Below the pieces are notes generated by a model. It searched no databases. It had not been told where the DNA came from and saw only the letters and a list, made by a program, of their open reading frames with translations. The translations under genes were made by a program, and so were the position numbers. A stretch of DNA of 64,000 nucleotides from Bacteroidota bacterium (GTDB taxonomy: Bacteria; Bacteroidota; Bacteroidia; Bacteroidales; F082), in NCBI GenBank assembly GCA_009773165.1, contig WOUZ01000006.1:1-64000 (forward strand). The letters run 5' to 3'. Positions 42,883 through 52,793 of this stretch are shown here, in pieces. Each line of letters opens with the position of its first letter. Within the stretch, counting starts at the first letter, position 1.

Positions 42883-43852
42883 CCATATCAAACAAGGTTT
42901 CAAGCGTGATACCCATCACCTGCGCCTGTTGTGGAATGATGCTCGCCTCACTCATTCCGGGCACTGTATTTACTTCAAGAAAATAAATTTCATTATCGGT
43001 CAAGATAAAATCAAAACGGACAATACCTTTGCATCCAAGATGGCTATATAACTCTGAAGCTATGGCCTTTATATCTATTTCAACAGCTTCATCTACCTCA
43101 GCCGGAGTCACTTCATCCGACATTCCGGGAGTGTACTTTGCCTCATAATCGAAAAACTCTTTCTTGCTTATAATTTCAGTCAAAGGGAAAACAAGCTTCC
43201 TGCCTTTAAATTCAAAAACGCCACAACCAATCTCCCTGCCTTTAATATAGCTTTCGATCAGCGCCTCATGGTCTTCCTTTAAGGCATTGTCAACTGCGGC
43301 CTCAAGTTCTTCAACTTTTGTGACCTTACTCACTCCAACACTCGAACCATTGCTGTTTGGTTTTACAAAAACAGGCAAGCCCAGTTGCTGAATGATTTGT
43401 TCTGAATTCAGCTTGTTGCCTTTTCTTACAAGAACCGAGTCGGCCAATGCAACACCCTTTGAACGAACCAATTGCTTACAGAAATCTTTGTTGAAAGTAG
43501 CACCTGAAACCACATGGCTGCTGCTCGTATAAGGGATCCCAAGCATATCAAAATAGCCGAGTATTTTTCCATCCTCACCGGGAGTGCCATGAATTACATT
43601 AAAAACAGCATCAAAGTGTATTTTTTGATTTTCTGCCAAAACAGAAAAATCGTCTTTATCCACCTTGACAGAACTTCCATCGGTGAATGATGCCATCCAA
43701 TTGGCACCCTTGACAATGATTAGCCAGGGATTGTATTTTTCTTTATTCAGATGTGCATAAACGACCTTCCCACTTTTGATGGATATTTCATATTCTCCTG
43801 AATCTCCACCACATACAACAGCAATATTCTTTTTTTTGGTTGTCATAGACAA
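42863..43852 (-). CDS. ddl: D-alanine--D-alanine ligase
   Basis: 329 residues. It joins two D-Ala for peptidoglycan precursors, using ATP. The ATP-grasp fold is plain: GGDSGEYEISI near the start, FVKPNSNGSSVGV, EVTPAEVDE and FLEVNTVPGMSE with the metal-binding Glu/Asn. A Met two residues in (43846) is an equally good start. It is divergent from the PASTA-rluD operon; this grouping of cell-wall genes with rluD is common in the phylum. Confidence 0.93.
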   Translation of the reverse strand: MSMTTKKKNIAVVCGGDSGEYEISIKSGKVVYAHLNKEKYNPWLIIVKGANWMASFTDGSSVKVDKDDFSVLAENQKIHFDAVFNVIHGTPGEDGKILGYFDMLGIPYTSSSHVVSGATFNKDFCKQLVRSKGVALADSVLVRKGNKLNSEQIIQQLGLPVFVKPNSNGSSVGVSKVTKVEELEAAVDNALKEDHEALIESYIKGREIGCGVFEFKGRKLVFPLTEIISKKEFFDYEAKYTPGMSDEVTPAEVDEAVEIDIKAIASELYSHLGCKGIVRFDFILTDNEIYFLEVNTVPGMSEASIIPQQAQVMGITLETLFDMAIENVL

Positions 43853-43917
43853 TGATTTTGTTGATTAAGACAGTTCAAACAGTAATTATTGCCATAGCAT
43901 CGCGTTCAAATTATCTG

Positions 43918-43925
43918 TAATTTTG
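43918..43925 (+). promoter_or_regulatory. Candidate -7 element (TAATTTTG)
   Basis: Matches TAnnTTTG of Bacteroidota promoters, 92 bp before the PASTA start codon. A matching -33 TTTG at ideal spacing is not clear. Confidence 0.3.
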
Positions 43926-44016
43926 CGCCAACAGGCAATAAATCAAGCAATCCAAAGTTTTGTCAGAGTGCCTGATTCAGGATGCTAAATTAAAAATAAA
44001 CAGTCTTTTTTGTCGG

Positions 44017-44838
44017 ATGTTTAAAAAGAAATTCTTCTTACACCTGCTTGCAGCTTTAGTTCTCACTGTTGCAATTGCGTGGATCGTATTGTCCATGCTG
44101 GCAAGTTATACCCGTCATGGTGAAGTATTTATCGTACCTGATTTTTCGGGAAAGGATTATGAGCTTGTAATCAATCAGTACGGAGAGCAATTTAGTTTTA
44201 TTGTCTCCGACAGCCTGTTTAAGCAAGGAGCCACTCAGGGGTCAGTATTGCAACAGGAACCCCCTCCAGGATCAAAAGTTAAACGTGGTCGCAACATTTA
44301 CCTTATCACTGTTTCGCGTCAGCCTGAAAAAGTCCGTATGCCAAATCTTGTCAATTTATCCCTTCGCGAAGCATTGGTAACATTGGAATCGGCTGGTTTG
44401 GAAGTGAATGAGATCAGGCTTACTGAACATTTTGCACGTAATGCCATCGTTGCGCAAACCTATCATGGTAAAGAGCTTGAGCCTGAAACAATGATTTACA
44501 GAGGAGTGGCTGTTGATTTGCTGATTGGTGACGGAGGCAGTGTGATAAACAACCCATTTCCAATGATTTACGGAAAAAAGCCAAATGAAGTCAAGCATTT
44601 ACTTCATTCAAACGCTTTAAATATTGGAAAAGAAACGTACCTCGATGTTGCTGACTCTACAGCTTCACGAGCTTATAAAATTGAACCCTATTTCAAACCC
44701 GGTGAAGCTGTCAGGCCCGGGACATATGTAAATATTTTCTATAAATCAGCTGAACGGATTAATTTCAATGAGTTTCTCCGCGACAGTCTGTACCTGGAAT
44801 CTGCTGACAGCACCACAATCTACGAAGAAGAAATATGA
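44017..44838 (+). CDS. PASTA-domain membrane protein
   Basis: 273 residues from the ATG at 44017, chosen because a transmembrane anchor follows directly (FFLHLLAALVLTVAIAWIVL); the open frame runs 57 bp further upstream. Three PASTA domains follow (VPDFSGKDYELV, MPNLVNLSLREAL, NPFPMIYGKKPNEV). They bind peptidoglycan or beta-lactam-like ligands and usually sit in the periplasm. No kinase or transpeptidase domain is attached. It overlaps the next gene by 4 nt. Confidence 0.88.
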   Translation: MFKKKFFLHLLAALVLTVAIAWIVLSMLASYTRHGEVFIVPDFSGKDYELVINQYGEQFSFIVSDSLFKQGATQGSVLQQEPPPGSKVKRGRNIYLITVSRQPEKVRMPNLVNLSLREALVTLESAGLEVNEIRLTEHFARNAIVAQTYHGKELEPETMIYRGVAVDLLIGDGGSVINNPFPMIYGKKPNEVKHLLHSNALNIGKETYLDVADSTASRAYKIEPYFKPGEAVRPGTYVNIFYKSAERINFNEFLRDSLYLESADSTTIYEEEI

Positions 44839-46958
44839 TTTCATTGCGTAAACAACTTATATTTTTAGCAATCCTACTTGGTGGGATGAGTGCTATGGTA
44901 AATGCACAGGAGAAACTATCCGGTCTGCATTACAATCCATTACTCAGGTCGAATGCGGGCAGCAGTAACCCGCAGCAAAAGTCAGGCACTACTGCCCTGA
45001 CCCTCCCGTTTTTTGAGGATTTTTCCGTCAACACACTCACTCCCAATGCCTCTAAGTGGCAGAATCAGGATGTCTTTGTAAACAAAGATTTTCCTTTCAA
45101 CCCAACAAATACAGGAGCAGCTACGTTTGATGTTCTCGATGAAACCGGCCAGGTTTATTCAACAGCCTCATCGGTTCCGTTTATTGCTGACTATCTGACG
45201 TCCCATCGCATAAGGTTAGATTCGCTTTTTGGCACAGATGAAAGGGAGCTGACACCTGCCGACTCGCTATATCTCAGTTTTTGGTATCAGCCACAAGGCC
45301 GGGGCGACAAACCTGAGACCAATGATTCTCTTGTCCTCCAATTTGGTTATCTCACTGGTAATCTGGTGTTTGAATCGATGGATTCGATCATCGTACCGGC
45401 TGATCAATACCTCTTTGACCAGGGAATTGATCAAATTGATGCTGGAGACACCATCTTCTCACCTGAGGGATGCGAGCCCGGGCTTTTTATTATCAGCAAC
45501 CGGATTTATACCTGGGGTGATGACATCACAGTTCCCTGCGATTCCATTTTTGTGCCAGAAATGAGGTGGCAAAATGTGTGGTCTGCAGCAGGAACTTCTC
45601 TAGAAGAATTTCGTCAGCAGTTTGGAAGTGATTTCAATCAGGTTATTATACCTCTGTTGAATGAAAATTATTTTTCACCCGGCTTTCAATTTCGCTTTTT
45701 CAACTATGGCAGTATAGCAACCACAGGACTTGAAGCCGCCGGTAATGTCGATCAATGGAACGTTGATTTCATCTATTTGAATAATAACCGGTCATTGGGC
45801 GACACTACCTATAATAAGATCGGTTTCAGCGGCAGAGCACCCTCTTTTCTAAAGCGTTATGAATCAATGCCCTACCGGCAATACAGGTCAGCACCTACAA
45901 ATGCTATACGACCTGAAATTCACGTCAATATAACGAATCTGAGCGACGACACCAAGAACACCCGTTATCGCTACACCGTAGAACAGCAGAACGGCGACCA
46001 ATACTTTGAATGGGATGGTGGTAATTGCAACCTAAATCCTTTCAGTACCAATGGGTTTCAAACCTGTGAAACAGGTTGCGGCGCAAAGCACTCATGTCCG
46101 CCTGTAGCCTCTCTTTTTGCTCTTGACTTTGAGCAGGATACAGCTTCATTCCTCATTCGTCACTATATCAGCGACTCATCCGTGGCCAACATCCTTGTTG
46201 ATTCGCTGGTTTATCGTCAGGGATTTTACAATTATTTTGCCTATGACGACGGGACTCCAGAGGCCGGCTACTCCCTCGAACCTACCGGAGCATATCTTGC
46301 GATGCAATTCAACATGGCAACGATCGATACCCTCTACAGCATCCAAATCATGTTTAACCGCACAACAGATGAGAATGTTGACAAGTATTTTGATTTGATA
46401 GTTTGGGATGATAACAACGGTATTCCCGGCAATATTATCTACAAAAAAAAACGACAGAAGCCTCATTATGAAGAAACAAGATATGCTTTTACCACTTACG
46501 AACTGGATGAACCACTTATCATTAACGGCAATTTCTATGTTGGAATGATGCGTGAAAGTGTTGTATTAAGCATCGGGTTCGACAGAGTGAATGATGCCAA
46601 AGATTACCTCTTCTATAATATTGACGGCAGCTGGGTTAACAGCTCTATCGATGGTTCGCTCATGATGCGGGCGGTGACCGGAACGGCTAAAACGATTGGG
46701 TTGCCTAATGAAATGACTGTTGCAAATGCTATCAGGATTTACCCCAATCCGGCAAAAGATCAGTTGAATTTCGAACAGGCTTCAAGCGATTTTGACCCTT
46801 CCTTAATTCAGATATTTGACTATACAGGACGCAAAATAGTGGAAACTACTTTTGTTAATCGTATAGATATCAGTACAATTCAGACTGGATTGTATATCGT
46901 TGTGGTGCAAAGTGAACGCAACACAAAACAGACTTCAAAACTTCTTATTACACGATGA
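44835..46958 (+). CDS. Secreted T9SS-tailed protein
   Basis: 707 residues with a signal peptide (LRKQLIFLAILLGGMSAMV) and a type A T9SS sorting domain at the end (IRIYPNPAKDQLNF to TGLYIVVVQ, ending SKLLITR). The middle has beta-rich segments and a Cys-rich patch (FQTCETGCGAKHSCPP) but no domain I can name. It is coupled by ATGA overlaps both to the PASTA gene and to rluD, an unusual site for an exported protein and suggestive of a conserved envelope role. Confidence 0.85.
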   Translation: MISLRKQLIFLAILLGGMSAMVNAQEKLSGLHYNPLLRSNAGSSNPQQKSGTTALTLPFFEDFSVNTLTPNASKWQNQDVFVNKDFPFNPTNTGAATFDVLDETGQVYSTASSVPFIADYLTSHRIRLDSLFGTDERELTPADSLYLSFWYQPQGRGDKPETNDSLVLQFGYLTGNLVFESMDSIIVPADQYLFDQGIDQIDAGDTIFSPEGCEPGLFIISNRIYTWGDDITVPCDSIFVPEMRWQNVWSAAGTSLEEFRQQFGSDFNQVIIPLLNENYFSPGFQFRFFNYGSIATTGLEAAGNVDQWNVDFIYLNNNRSLGDTTYNKIGFSGRAPSFLKRYESMPYRQYRSAPTNAIRPEIHVNITNLSDDTKNTRYRYTVEQQNGDQYFEWDGGNCNLNPFSTNGFQTCETGCGAKHSCPPVASLFALDFEQDTASFLIRHYISDSSVANILVDSLVYRQGFYNYFAYDDGTPEAGYSLEPTGAYLAMQFNMATIDTLYSIQIMFNRTTDENVDKYFDLIVWDDNNGIPGNIIYKKKRQKPHYEETRYAFTTYELDEPLIINGNFYVGMMRESVVLSIGFDRVNDAKDYLFYNIDGSWVNSSIDGSLMMRAVTGTAKTIGLPNEMTVANAIRIYPNPAKDQLNFEQASSDFDPSLIQIFDYTGRKIVETTFVNRIDISTIQTGLYIVVVQSERNTKQTSKLLITR

Positions 46959-48022
46959 CAGATTTTAAACTACATACGGATGCCGACGCTCCCGAAGAAA
47001 ACAGCGAGCTGTTTGAACACTTCCGGATTGTAGCCGACAAAGGACAAAGCATGCTGAGGGTGGACAAATTCCTCCAAAACAGAATCGAAAATGTTTCACG
47101 GAGCAGGATTCAGCAAAGCGCCAAGGCAGGCAATATTTTTGTGAATGATGTCATGGTGAAAGCCAATTACAAAGTCAAGCCAAACGACATCGTTACAGTT
47201 GTATTCAGTTTTCCGCCCCGCGAAATTGAAATCACTCCTGAAGATATCCCATTGGAAATAGTTTATGAAGATGCAGATTTGCTGGTCTTGAATAAACAAC
47301 ACAGCCTCGTGGTTCATCCGGGTCACGGAAATTATTCAGGGACATTACTCAATGCACTGGCAAATCATTTTGCAAAAAGCGGGAAGAAAGAAGTTGAAAA
47401 CGACTTTGGATACCTTGTTCACAGAATTGACAAAGACACCACCGGTTTAATGATTGTTGCAAAGAACGAGCTGGCTCAGACGGTCTTAGCACGTCAGTTT
47501 TTTGAGCATACGATCGAGCGCAGGTATCAGGCGCTTGCCTGGGGTGATCCGCCAACCGACGAGGGCAGAATAGAAGGACATATTGGGCGTAGCTTAAAAG
47601 ACAGGAAAGTCATGGGGGTGTTTCCCGATGGCTCTCATGGTAAAGAAGCAGTGACACATTACAAGGTATTGCGTAGATATGGCTATGTTACCCTGGTCGA
47701 GTGTAAACTTGAGACAGGACGCACCCATCAGATCAGGGCGCATTTCCGTCATATCGGACATCCACTGTTTAACGATGCCTGGTATGGTGGTGATTCAATC
47801 ATCAAAGGGACAACCTTTACCAAATACAAACAGTTTATCGAAAATTGTTTTGCAATCATGCCCCGCCATGCGCTTCATGCCAAGTCGCTGGGGTTTGTTC
47901 ATCCCATCACCGGAGTCATGATGCATTTTGACTCAACGTTACCTCAGGATATGCTGCAGCTTCTGGAAAAGTGGGAAAAATACACCCATTCGCGTGTTGA
48001 AATAGCCTCTGAGGAAGTTTAG
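46955..48022 (+). CDS. rluD: 23S rRNA pseudouridine synthase (RluD family)
   Basis: 355 residues. An N-terminal S4 RNA-binding domain (VDKFLQNRIENVSRSRIQQ) precedes the RluA-type catalytic domain with HRIDKDTTGLMIVAKN (156-171; catalytic Asp159) and a TGRTHQIRAHF motif. It isomerises uridines in helix 69 of 23S rRNA if it is true RluD; the exact target among RluA-family members is inferred from length and S4 domain. It is coupled to the preceding gene by a 4-nt overlap. Confidence 0.9.
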   Translation: MTDFKLHTDADAPEENSELFEHFRIVADKGQSMLRVDKFLQNRIENVSRSRIQQSAKAGNIFVNDVMVKANYKVKPNDIVTVVFSFPPREIEITPEDIPLEIVYEDADLLVLNKQHSLVVHPGHGNYSGTLLNALANHFAKSGKKEVENDFGYLVHRIDKDTTGLMIVAKNELAQTVLARQFFEHTIERRYQALAWGDPPTDEGRIEGHIGRSLKDRKVMGVFPDGSHGKEAVTHYKVLRRYGYVTLVECKLETGRTHQIRAHFRHIGHPLFNDAWYGGDSIIKGTTFTKYKQFIENCFAIMPRHALHAKSLGFVHPITGVMMHFDSTLPQDMLQLLEKWEKYTHSRVEIASEEV

Positions 48023-48210
48023 GAGTTCTGGGTTGATTTGTTGATTTATTTAGAGCTGGTTTAGAAAGTTGAGAGGTTGAGAAGTTTAGGGCTGGCGCAA
48101 GCCTAGACCTCACAACGTCAATGGCTAACGGCCAAAAGCTAACAGCTAAAGCTTTCATTATGAACGTGAAAGCCTAAACCCTAAACTTCTAAACTCTAAA
48201 CAATTCTTCG
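48023..48210. repeat. Dispersed intergenic repeat between convergent genes
   Basis: GTTGATTTGTTGATTTATTT, GTTGAGAGGTTGAGAAGTTT, then GGGCTGGCGCAAGCCTAGAC. A second arm follows with complementary words (CCTAAACCCTAAACTTCTAA). The words AAAGCTTTCATTATGAACG inside it recur inverted near 53.55 kb. Confidence 0.7.
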
Positions 48211-48227
48211 GTCTTATTTTCGCTTTT

Positions 48228-50093
48228 TCAGCGTACGATCTGCAGCTTAAGTGTCTTTTCGACAAATTTGTCGTTGATGCGGAGTATGTACAAGCCTCTG
48301 TTGGGCTCTTGAAGTGAGATACTCACACGCGAATTGTTGACTGTGGCATAAAAGGCAACCTCCCTGCCAAAGGCATCCATGATGCTAATCTCAACATCTT
48401 CCGACACATCAACACCAAAAGCCAGCTCGAAGTTTCCGGGACCTGGATTTGGAAAAAGGAATGGCTTCACACTTATATAGTTCTCCCTCAGCAAGGTATC
48501 GGATGTTGTTTCGTTGTAGACAACAAGTTGAACATCAAAATCACCATAGTATTCATATAAAACGGGATTAGGAACTTTGTCGGTACTGCTGGCAGGTTTT
48601 CCTCCTTCGAAGTGCCATTCGTAACTTGAGATTTTTCCGGAAGAGAGGTCTTCAAACTCAATAAACTGATTGATGGACAACTCCGTACGTTTTGTTTCGA
48701 AGTCGGCGCTCACATAAAGTGTATCTGAACCCAGATCGCCCAGAAACTCAATCCCTGTATCATCAGGATCGAGCCATGGAGCAAGCTGATTGAAGGCCTC
48801 TGTTCCATTTGAGTCCCATGAATAGCTGAACTTGCCGTAGTAGTCAGGGCTGTTAAGGTCGTTGCAGCTGGAGCTTCCTCCTGTAAGCATGCCGATGATA
48901 CGGCCACTAGCGTCAAACAATGGGGAGCCCGAAGAACCTCCCTCAGTAACACCATGTCCATTTTCGGTTGCCGACCAGCGCATACGCCAATATTTTCCGT
49001 TGGGATTGGTGCCACTCATCCCGTAATCGCTTGAAACGGTGGGATTGGTATAGGTGGAAATTTTTTTAACATCACCATCCGGATGATGTATGCCAACACC
49101 CGAAGAAGAGCTGATGCTTTGCCTCGACCATCCGTTAAAATAAGGGTTATAGGTTTGAGGCACATCCTGAAGAAGGCGGAGCAACTTAAAATCTGATCCA
49201 TTCTCGGTACCATCCACAGCCTTCGAGACAAGGGTTGCACCCGTAATAGTCTGACTTACAGGTTCAATAATAGGTCGTACACATTCAGGTGTTTCGTAGT
49301 TGAAGGCAAAGATCCATTGTGCATAATCGTTGGTTGATGCATATTCGCCACAATGGTTAGCGGTTATGAAATAAGGTGCAGCATCTTTTTTTGCATTATT
49401 GATAAGCGATCCGCTGCAATAATACAATGCAGAGCCTTGTTTAACAACGATCCGTGCTACACCACGTTTCTGCCGCTGCCAATCAATACCTTCGGCGCAG
49501 TTTACATTTACCTCGCAGTTTCCTGAGGTACCATAACCCATTTCTGACTTTGCCGATTTCAGCAATCCGATCTCATCCAGTTGAATTTGATAGTCAGAGG
49601 CATCAATGGATGTTTCAAACTGCAGGATAAGTTTGCCTCCCGGGAGCGGCCCTATACTAAAAGGTAAGCCTTTGGTTCGGCTTGCCTCCGTATAAGCTCC
49701 TTTAATATTGGAATTGTCAGCGGAAAGAATAAACATCCTTCCGTTTGCGCCAGGCTCAAAAGTTTTAAAATAAAGGGTGGATTCCTTCACATCGTTTATC
49801 TGGATATTCATTACCCATATTTTAACGCCAGAAAGTTGATCCAACACCCAATATCCATTATCAACAGTATTAATATCAACCTGTTGCGTGATACCTACCA
49901 AAGGAAGATCGGTACTTCTTTTATCAAGTGACTGATATTTTTGATTATCCCATCCCACCACTACTGCATCATCAGAAAAGGTTCTTTCCAGCTGAATGGG
50001 TGTTCCTTCTACAGTAATCTGAGCATATAAGCCTGTTGTAAGAAGCTGAGTCATCAGCAGGATGCAAATCCAGAATAGCGATTTTTGATGCAT
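48228..50093 (-). CDS. Lysyl-endopeptidase-like serine protease, PKD domain, T9SS tail
   Basis: 621 residues from the ATG at 50093, chosen for its clean signal peptide (LFWICILLMTQLLTTGLYAQ). The trypsin-fold domain has H247 (FITANHCG), D301 (GSDFKLLRLL) and S388 (GGSSGSPLF), as in the Achromobacter lysyl endopeptidase group. A PKD-type domain (YEWHFEGGKPASS, about 490-560) and a type A T9SS tail (PNPGPGNFELAFG to LKLQIVR) follow. A surface or released protease that degrades proteins for nutrition is likely; Lys specificity is by family only. Confidence 0.88.
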   Translation of the reverse strand: MHQKSLFWICILLMTQLLTTGLYAQITVEGTPIQLERTFSDDAVVVGWDNQKYQSLDKRSTDLPLVGITQQVDINTVDNGYWVLDQLSGVKIWVMNIQINDVKESTLYFKTFEPGANGRMFILSADNSNIKGAYTEASRTKGLPFSIGPLPGGKLILQFETSIDASDYQIQLDEIGLLKSAKSEMGYGTSGNCEVNVNCAEGIDWQRQKRGVARIVVKQGSALYYCSGSLINNAKKDAAPYFITANHCGEYASTNDYAQWIFAFNYETPECVRPIIEPVSQTITGATLVSKAVDGTENGSDFKLLRLLQDVPQTYNPYFNGWSRQSISSSSGVGIHHPDGDVKKISTYTNPTVSSDYGMSGTNPNGKYWRMRWSATENGHGVTEGGSSGSPLFDASGRIIGMLTGGSSSCNDLNSPDYYGKFSYSWDSNGTEAFNQLAPWLDPDDTGIEFLGDLGSDTLYVSADFETKRTELSINQFIEFEDLSSGKISSYEWHFEGGKPASSTDKVPNPVLYEYYGDFDVQLVVYNETTSDTLLRENYISVKPFLFPNPGPGNFELAFGVDVSEDVEISIMDAFGREVAFYATVNNSRVSISLQEPNRGLYILRINDKFVEKTLKLQIVR

Positions 50094-50533
50094 AACGATC
50101 GTATGATTTAAGGCATAAAAGTACAATTTGTTTTAGGTTGGGTAACAAAGTGAAAGACGAATATCAACAAATAATAATCTTTTGTCTTTAAGCTTGAGGT
50201 GTTTCTGTAATAGAAAGCCAGCAAATTGATGTATGGGTTAAGCGCTAAGACCTTTTCGGTTTAAAAGTAAACTGATCATTAAAATTGTCTGAGTCATTTG
50301 TAGAATTCAAACTCTTGATTTTTTAAAGTCTCTATTGAGAGCAGATTCAAGCCTTGATCTATTGAAAAATGAAACAATCCAAATTGATTAATAACATTTC
50401 CTAATAAATAAAACTTCATCCAAAAAATGTAATTTAGTATGAGTTGGTTTTAATTAACACAATTCACGAAAATCCACCTACTTATGAGTTTGGTAATTAT
50501 TTCAATTAAAGCTTTTAGAATTGGCCAAACACT
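50094..50533. other. Intergenic region
   Basis: About 440 bp, AT-rich, between two minus-strand genes. It should hold the protease promoter. Nothing else was recognised. Confidence 0.4.
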
Positions 50534-52792
50534 CTAATTGGATTGCTTCTCAGCCCTGCGTTTAGCAGCCACCGCCATCTGTCCTAAAGCGATGCCGCCG
50601 TCGTTGGAGGGAACTTTCTCGTGGGCATACACCTCGAAGCCCTGCTCCTGAAACATGTGCAAGGCGTTTTCGAGCAGATAGCGGTTTTGGAAACTGCCAC
50701 CTGAAAGGACTACGCTGTTAATTCCTGTCTCCGCTTTTAGCTTTCTGCTCACAGTAAGCATCACAGCCAGCATGGTATTGTGAAATTTGGCTGAAATAAC
50801 ATCCTGAGTAATCCCATTTCTCATGTCTTTAAGGATGAGATAGAAAAGCTTCATGAAAGTAATTCTTTTGTCTTCGATATCAAACAGGTATTTCGACTTG
50901 CAGTCTTTCACTATAGCAGCTTCGAGCCGCATGGGAGCTTCGGCATGAAAGCTGCTGTGGGTGCAGATACCCGTGAGGGCTGCCACCGCATCAAAAAGCC
51001 GGCCTGCCCCTGAGCTCAGCGGACAGTTGAGTCCCTTGTCGATGGCCTGCAACAACAGCTGTATCTTTTCTTTGGGAATGTCATACAGAAAAGCCAGCTC
51101 CTGATCGAACACAGTTGGGCCCAGGTACTTATAAAGATAAGAAACGGCAGTACGCCAAGGCTCTTCCGTCACCCTGTCGCCTCCCGGCAGGGGCACAGGA
51201 TCGAAATAGTATTTTCGTTCATAGGCAGAAAGGTCGCACACAAAAAACTCTCCACCCCAGATGGTACCATCATCGCCCAGGCCAGTGCCGTCGAAGGCAA
51301 TGCCAATCACTTTTCTGTCGAGCTTGTGTTCGGCCATGCACGCTGCTATATGGGCATGATGGTGTTGTACATATTCAAGCGGGATATTCATTTTTTCGGC
51401 AAAGGCGGACGACATATAATCGGGATGCAGGTCGCAGGCCACAAGTGAAGGTGTGAAGCGAAACAAGGATGAAAAACGACCTATCGACTCCTGATAGAAT
51501 TCAAAAGTGGGTGCATTTTTCAAATCGCCGATATGCTGACTAAGGATGGCTGTTGAGCCTTTGCCAATGGCAAAAGTATTGACGAGCTCAGCGCCGGCAG
51601 CAAAAATGCCCTCTGTCGGAATTTGAATAGCAATCGAGGCCGGTACGTAAGCGCGCGAGCGACGTATCATCCGCTCTTTTTCGGCTACAACCATCACAAC
51701 TGAATCGTCTGCACGGTTGTGAATAGCGCGGTTATAGCTGACAAAATGATCAGCAATTGAACCTAAATCACTTTTTGCCAATGCATTGTCGATCACCACA
51801 GGCTCGTCAGAAAAATTGCCGCTGGTAAGGACAATGGCAGGAGTTTTCAAATTTTCGAACAGTTGATAATGAAAAGGCATATAAGGCAACACAATACCTG
51901 TGGTATTCATGCCATTGCTGACACTCTGTGCCAGTGAATGTTTGTTTCGTAATAAAACAATCGGACGTCTCCACGAAGTCAAAGTGCTTCGCTCCTCCCC
52001 ACTCATAAAAAAATACTGCTCAGCAGCTTCTGTTGAAAGCATCATCACAGCCATGGGTTTTCCTTCCCTGTTTTTTCGCTGCCTTAAGGTGGTTACAGCA
52101 ACGTTATTCGTGGCATCGCACAGCAGGTGAAAACCACCGAGGCCTTTCAAAGCAATAATCTTTCCCTCATCCAGCCAGATACTTACAACCTTTGCTATGT
52201 CCGATGAAGTCACATCGTGCCCATGAATCTGATAGGTTGGTCCACAGTGGTTGCACGCAACTGGTTGCGCATGAAAACGTCTGTCGGTCACCGCCTCATA
52301 TTCCGAACGGCAGGTATCACACATCTCAAAAACATCCATCGTGGTTTGGTGGCGATCGTAAGGCAGCGCCCTGATAATTGTGAAACGAGGTCCGCAATTG
52401 GTGCAATTGATGAAAGGATAGGCGATACGGTGAGACTGGGCTCGCATGTCGCGGAGGCAGTCTTCACAAACAGCTATATCCGGACTTACCTCTGTCACCT
52501 CATCAGAGTGGTTATTGCTTTGAAGAATGTTGAATGATTCAAAGTTCTGAATTTCAACGCGTTCTTCCTGAATTTCGGCAATATATGCGGCTGCTGGAAG
52601 TTCGTTTACCAAAGCTGATTTGAATTGCGCGACAGCATCCGCATTCCCTTCGGCAACGATGCTGACACCAAGATTGTCGTTGTTCACCCAGCCTTTGATG
52701 CCTGCTACCAATGCAATGCGGTAAACAAAAGGCCGGAAACCAACACCTTGCACAAGACCTTTGACCCTGAGATTCACAGCAACCTTACTCAT
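50534..52792 (-). CDS. hypF: Carbamoyltransferase HypF ([NiFe] hydrogenase maturation)
   Basis: 752 residues with the full HypF layout: acylphosphatase domain (VKGLVQGVGFRPFVYRIA, 10-27), paired zinc motifs (CEDC, CTNC, CDTC, CNHC; about 105-195), a YrdC domain (LKGLGGFHLLCDA) and a Kae1-like C-terminal domain (HHHAHIAACMAEH, AFDGTGLGDDGTIWGGE, VVLSGGSFQNRYLL). It makes the carbamoyl group that becomes the cyanide ligand of [NiFe] hydrogenase, together with HypE. No other hyp or hydrogenase gene is in the window. A methyltransferase gene precedes it by one base. Confidence 0.95.
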   Translation of the reverse strand: MSKVAVNLRVKGLVQGVGFRPFVYRIALVAGIKGWVNNDNLGVSIVAEGNADAVAQFKSALVNELPAAAYIAEIQEERVEIQNFESFNILQSNNHSDEVTEVSPDIAVCEDCLRDMRAQSHRIAYPFINCTNCGPRFTIIRALPYDRHQTTMDVFEMCDTCRSEYEAVTDRRFHAQPVACNHCGPTYQIHGHDVTSSDIAKVVSIWLDEGKIIALKGLGGFHLLCDATNNVAVTTLRQRKNREGKPMAVMMLSTEAAEQYFFMSGEERSTLTSWRRPIVLLRNKHSLAQSVSNGMNTTGIVLPYMPFHYQLFENLKTPAIVLTSGNFSDEPVVIDNALAKSDLGSIADHFVSYNRAIHNRADDSVVMVVAEKERMIRRSRAYVPASIAIQIPTEGIFAAGAELVNTFAIGKGSTAILSQHIGDLKNAPTFEFYQESIGRFSSLFRFTPSLVACDLHPDYMSSAFAEKMNIPLEYVQHHHAHIAACMAEHKLDRKVIGIAFDGTGLGDDGTIWGGEFFVCDLSAYERKYYFDPVPLPGGDRVTEEPWRTAVSYLYKYLGPTVFDQELAFLYDIPKEKIQLLLQAIDKGLNCPLSSGAGRLFDAVAALTGICTHSSFHAEAPMRLEAAIVKDCKSKYLFDIEDKRITFMKLFYLILKDMRNGITQDVISAKFHNTMLAVMLTVSRKLKAETGINSVVLSGGSFQNRYLLENALHMFQEQGFEVYAHEKVPSNDGGIALGQMAVAAKRRAEKQSN

Positions 52793-52793
52793 A

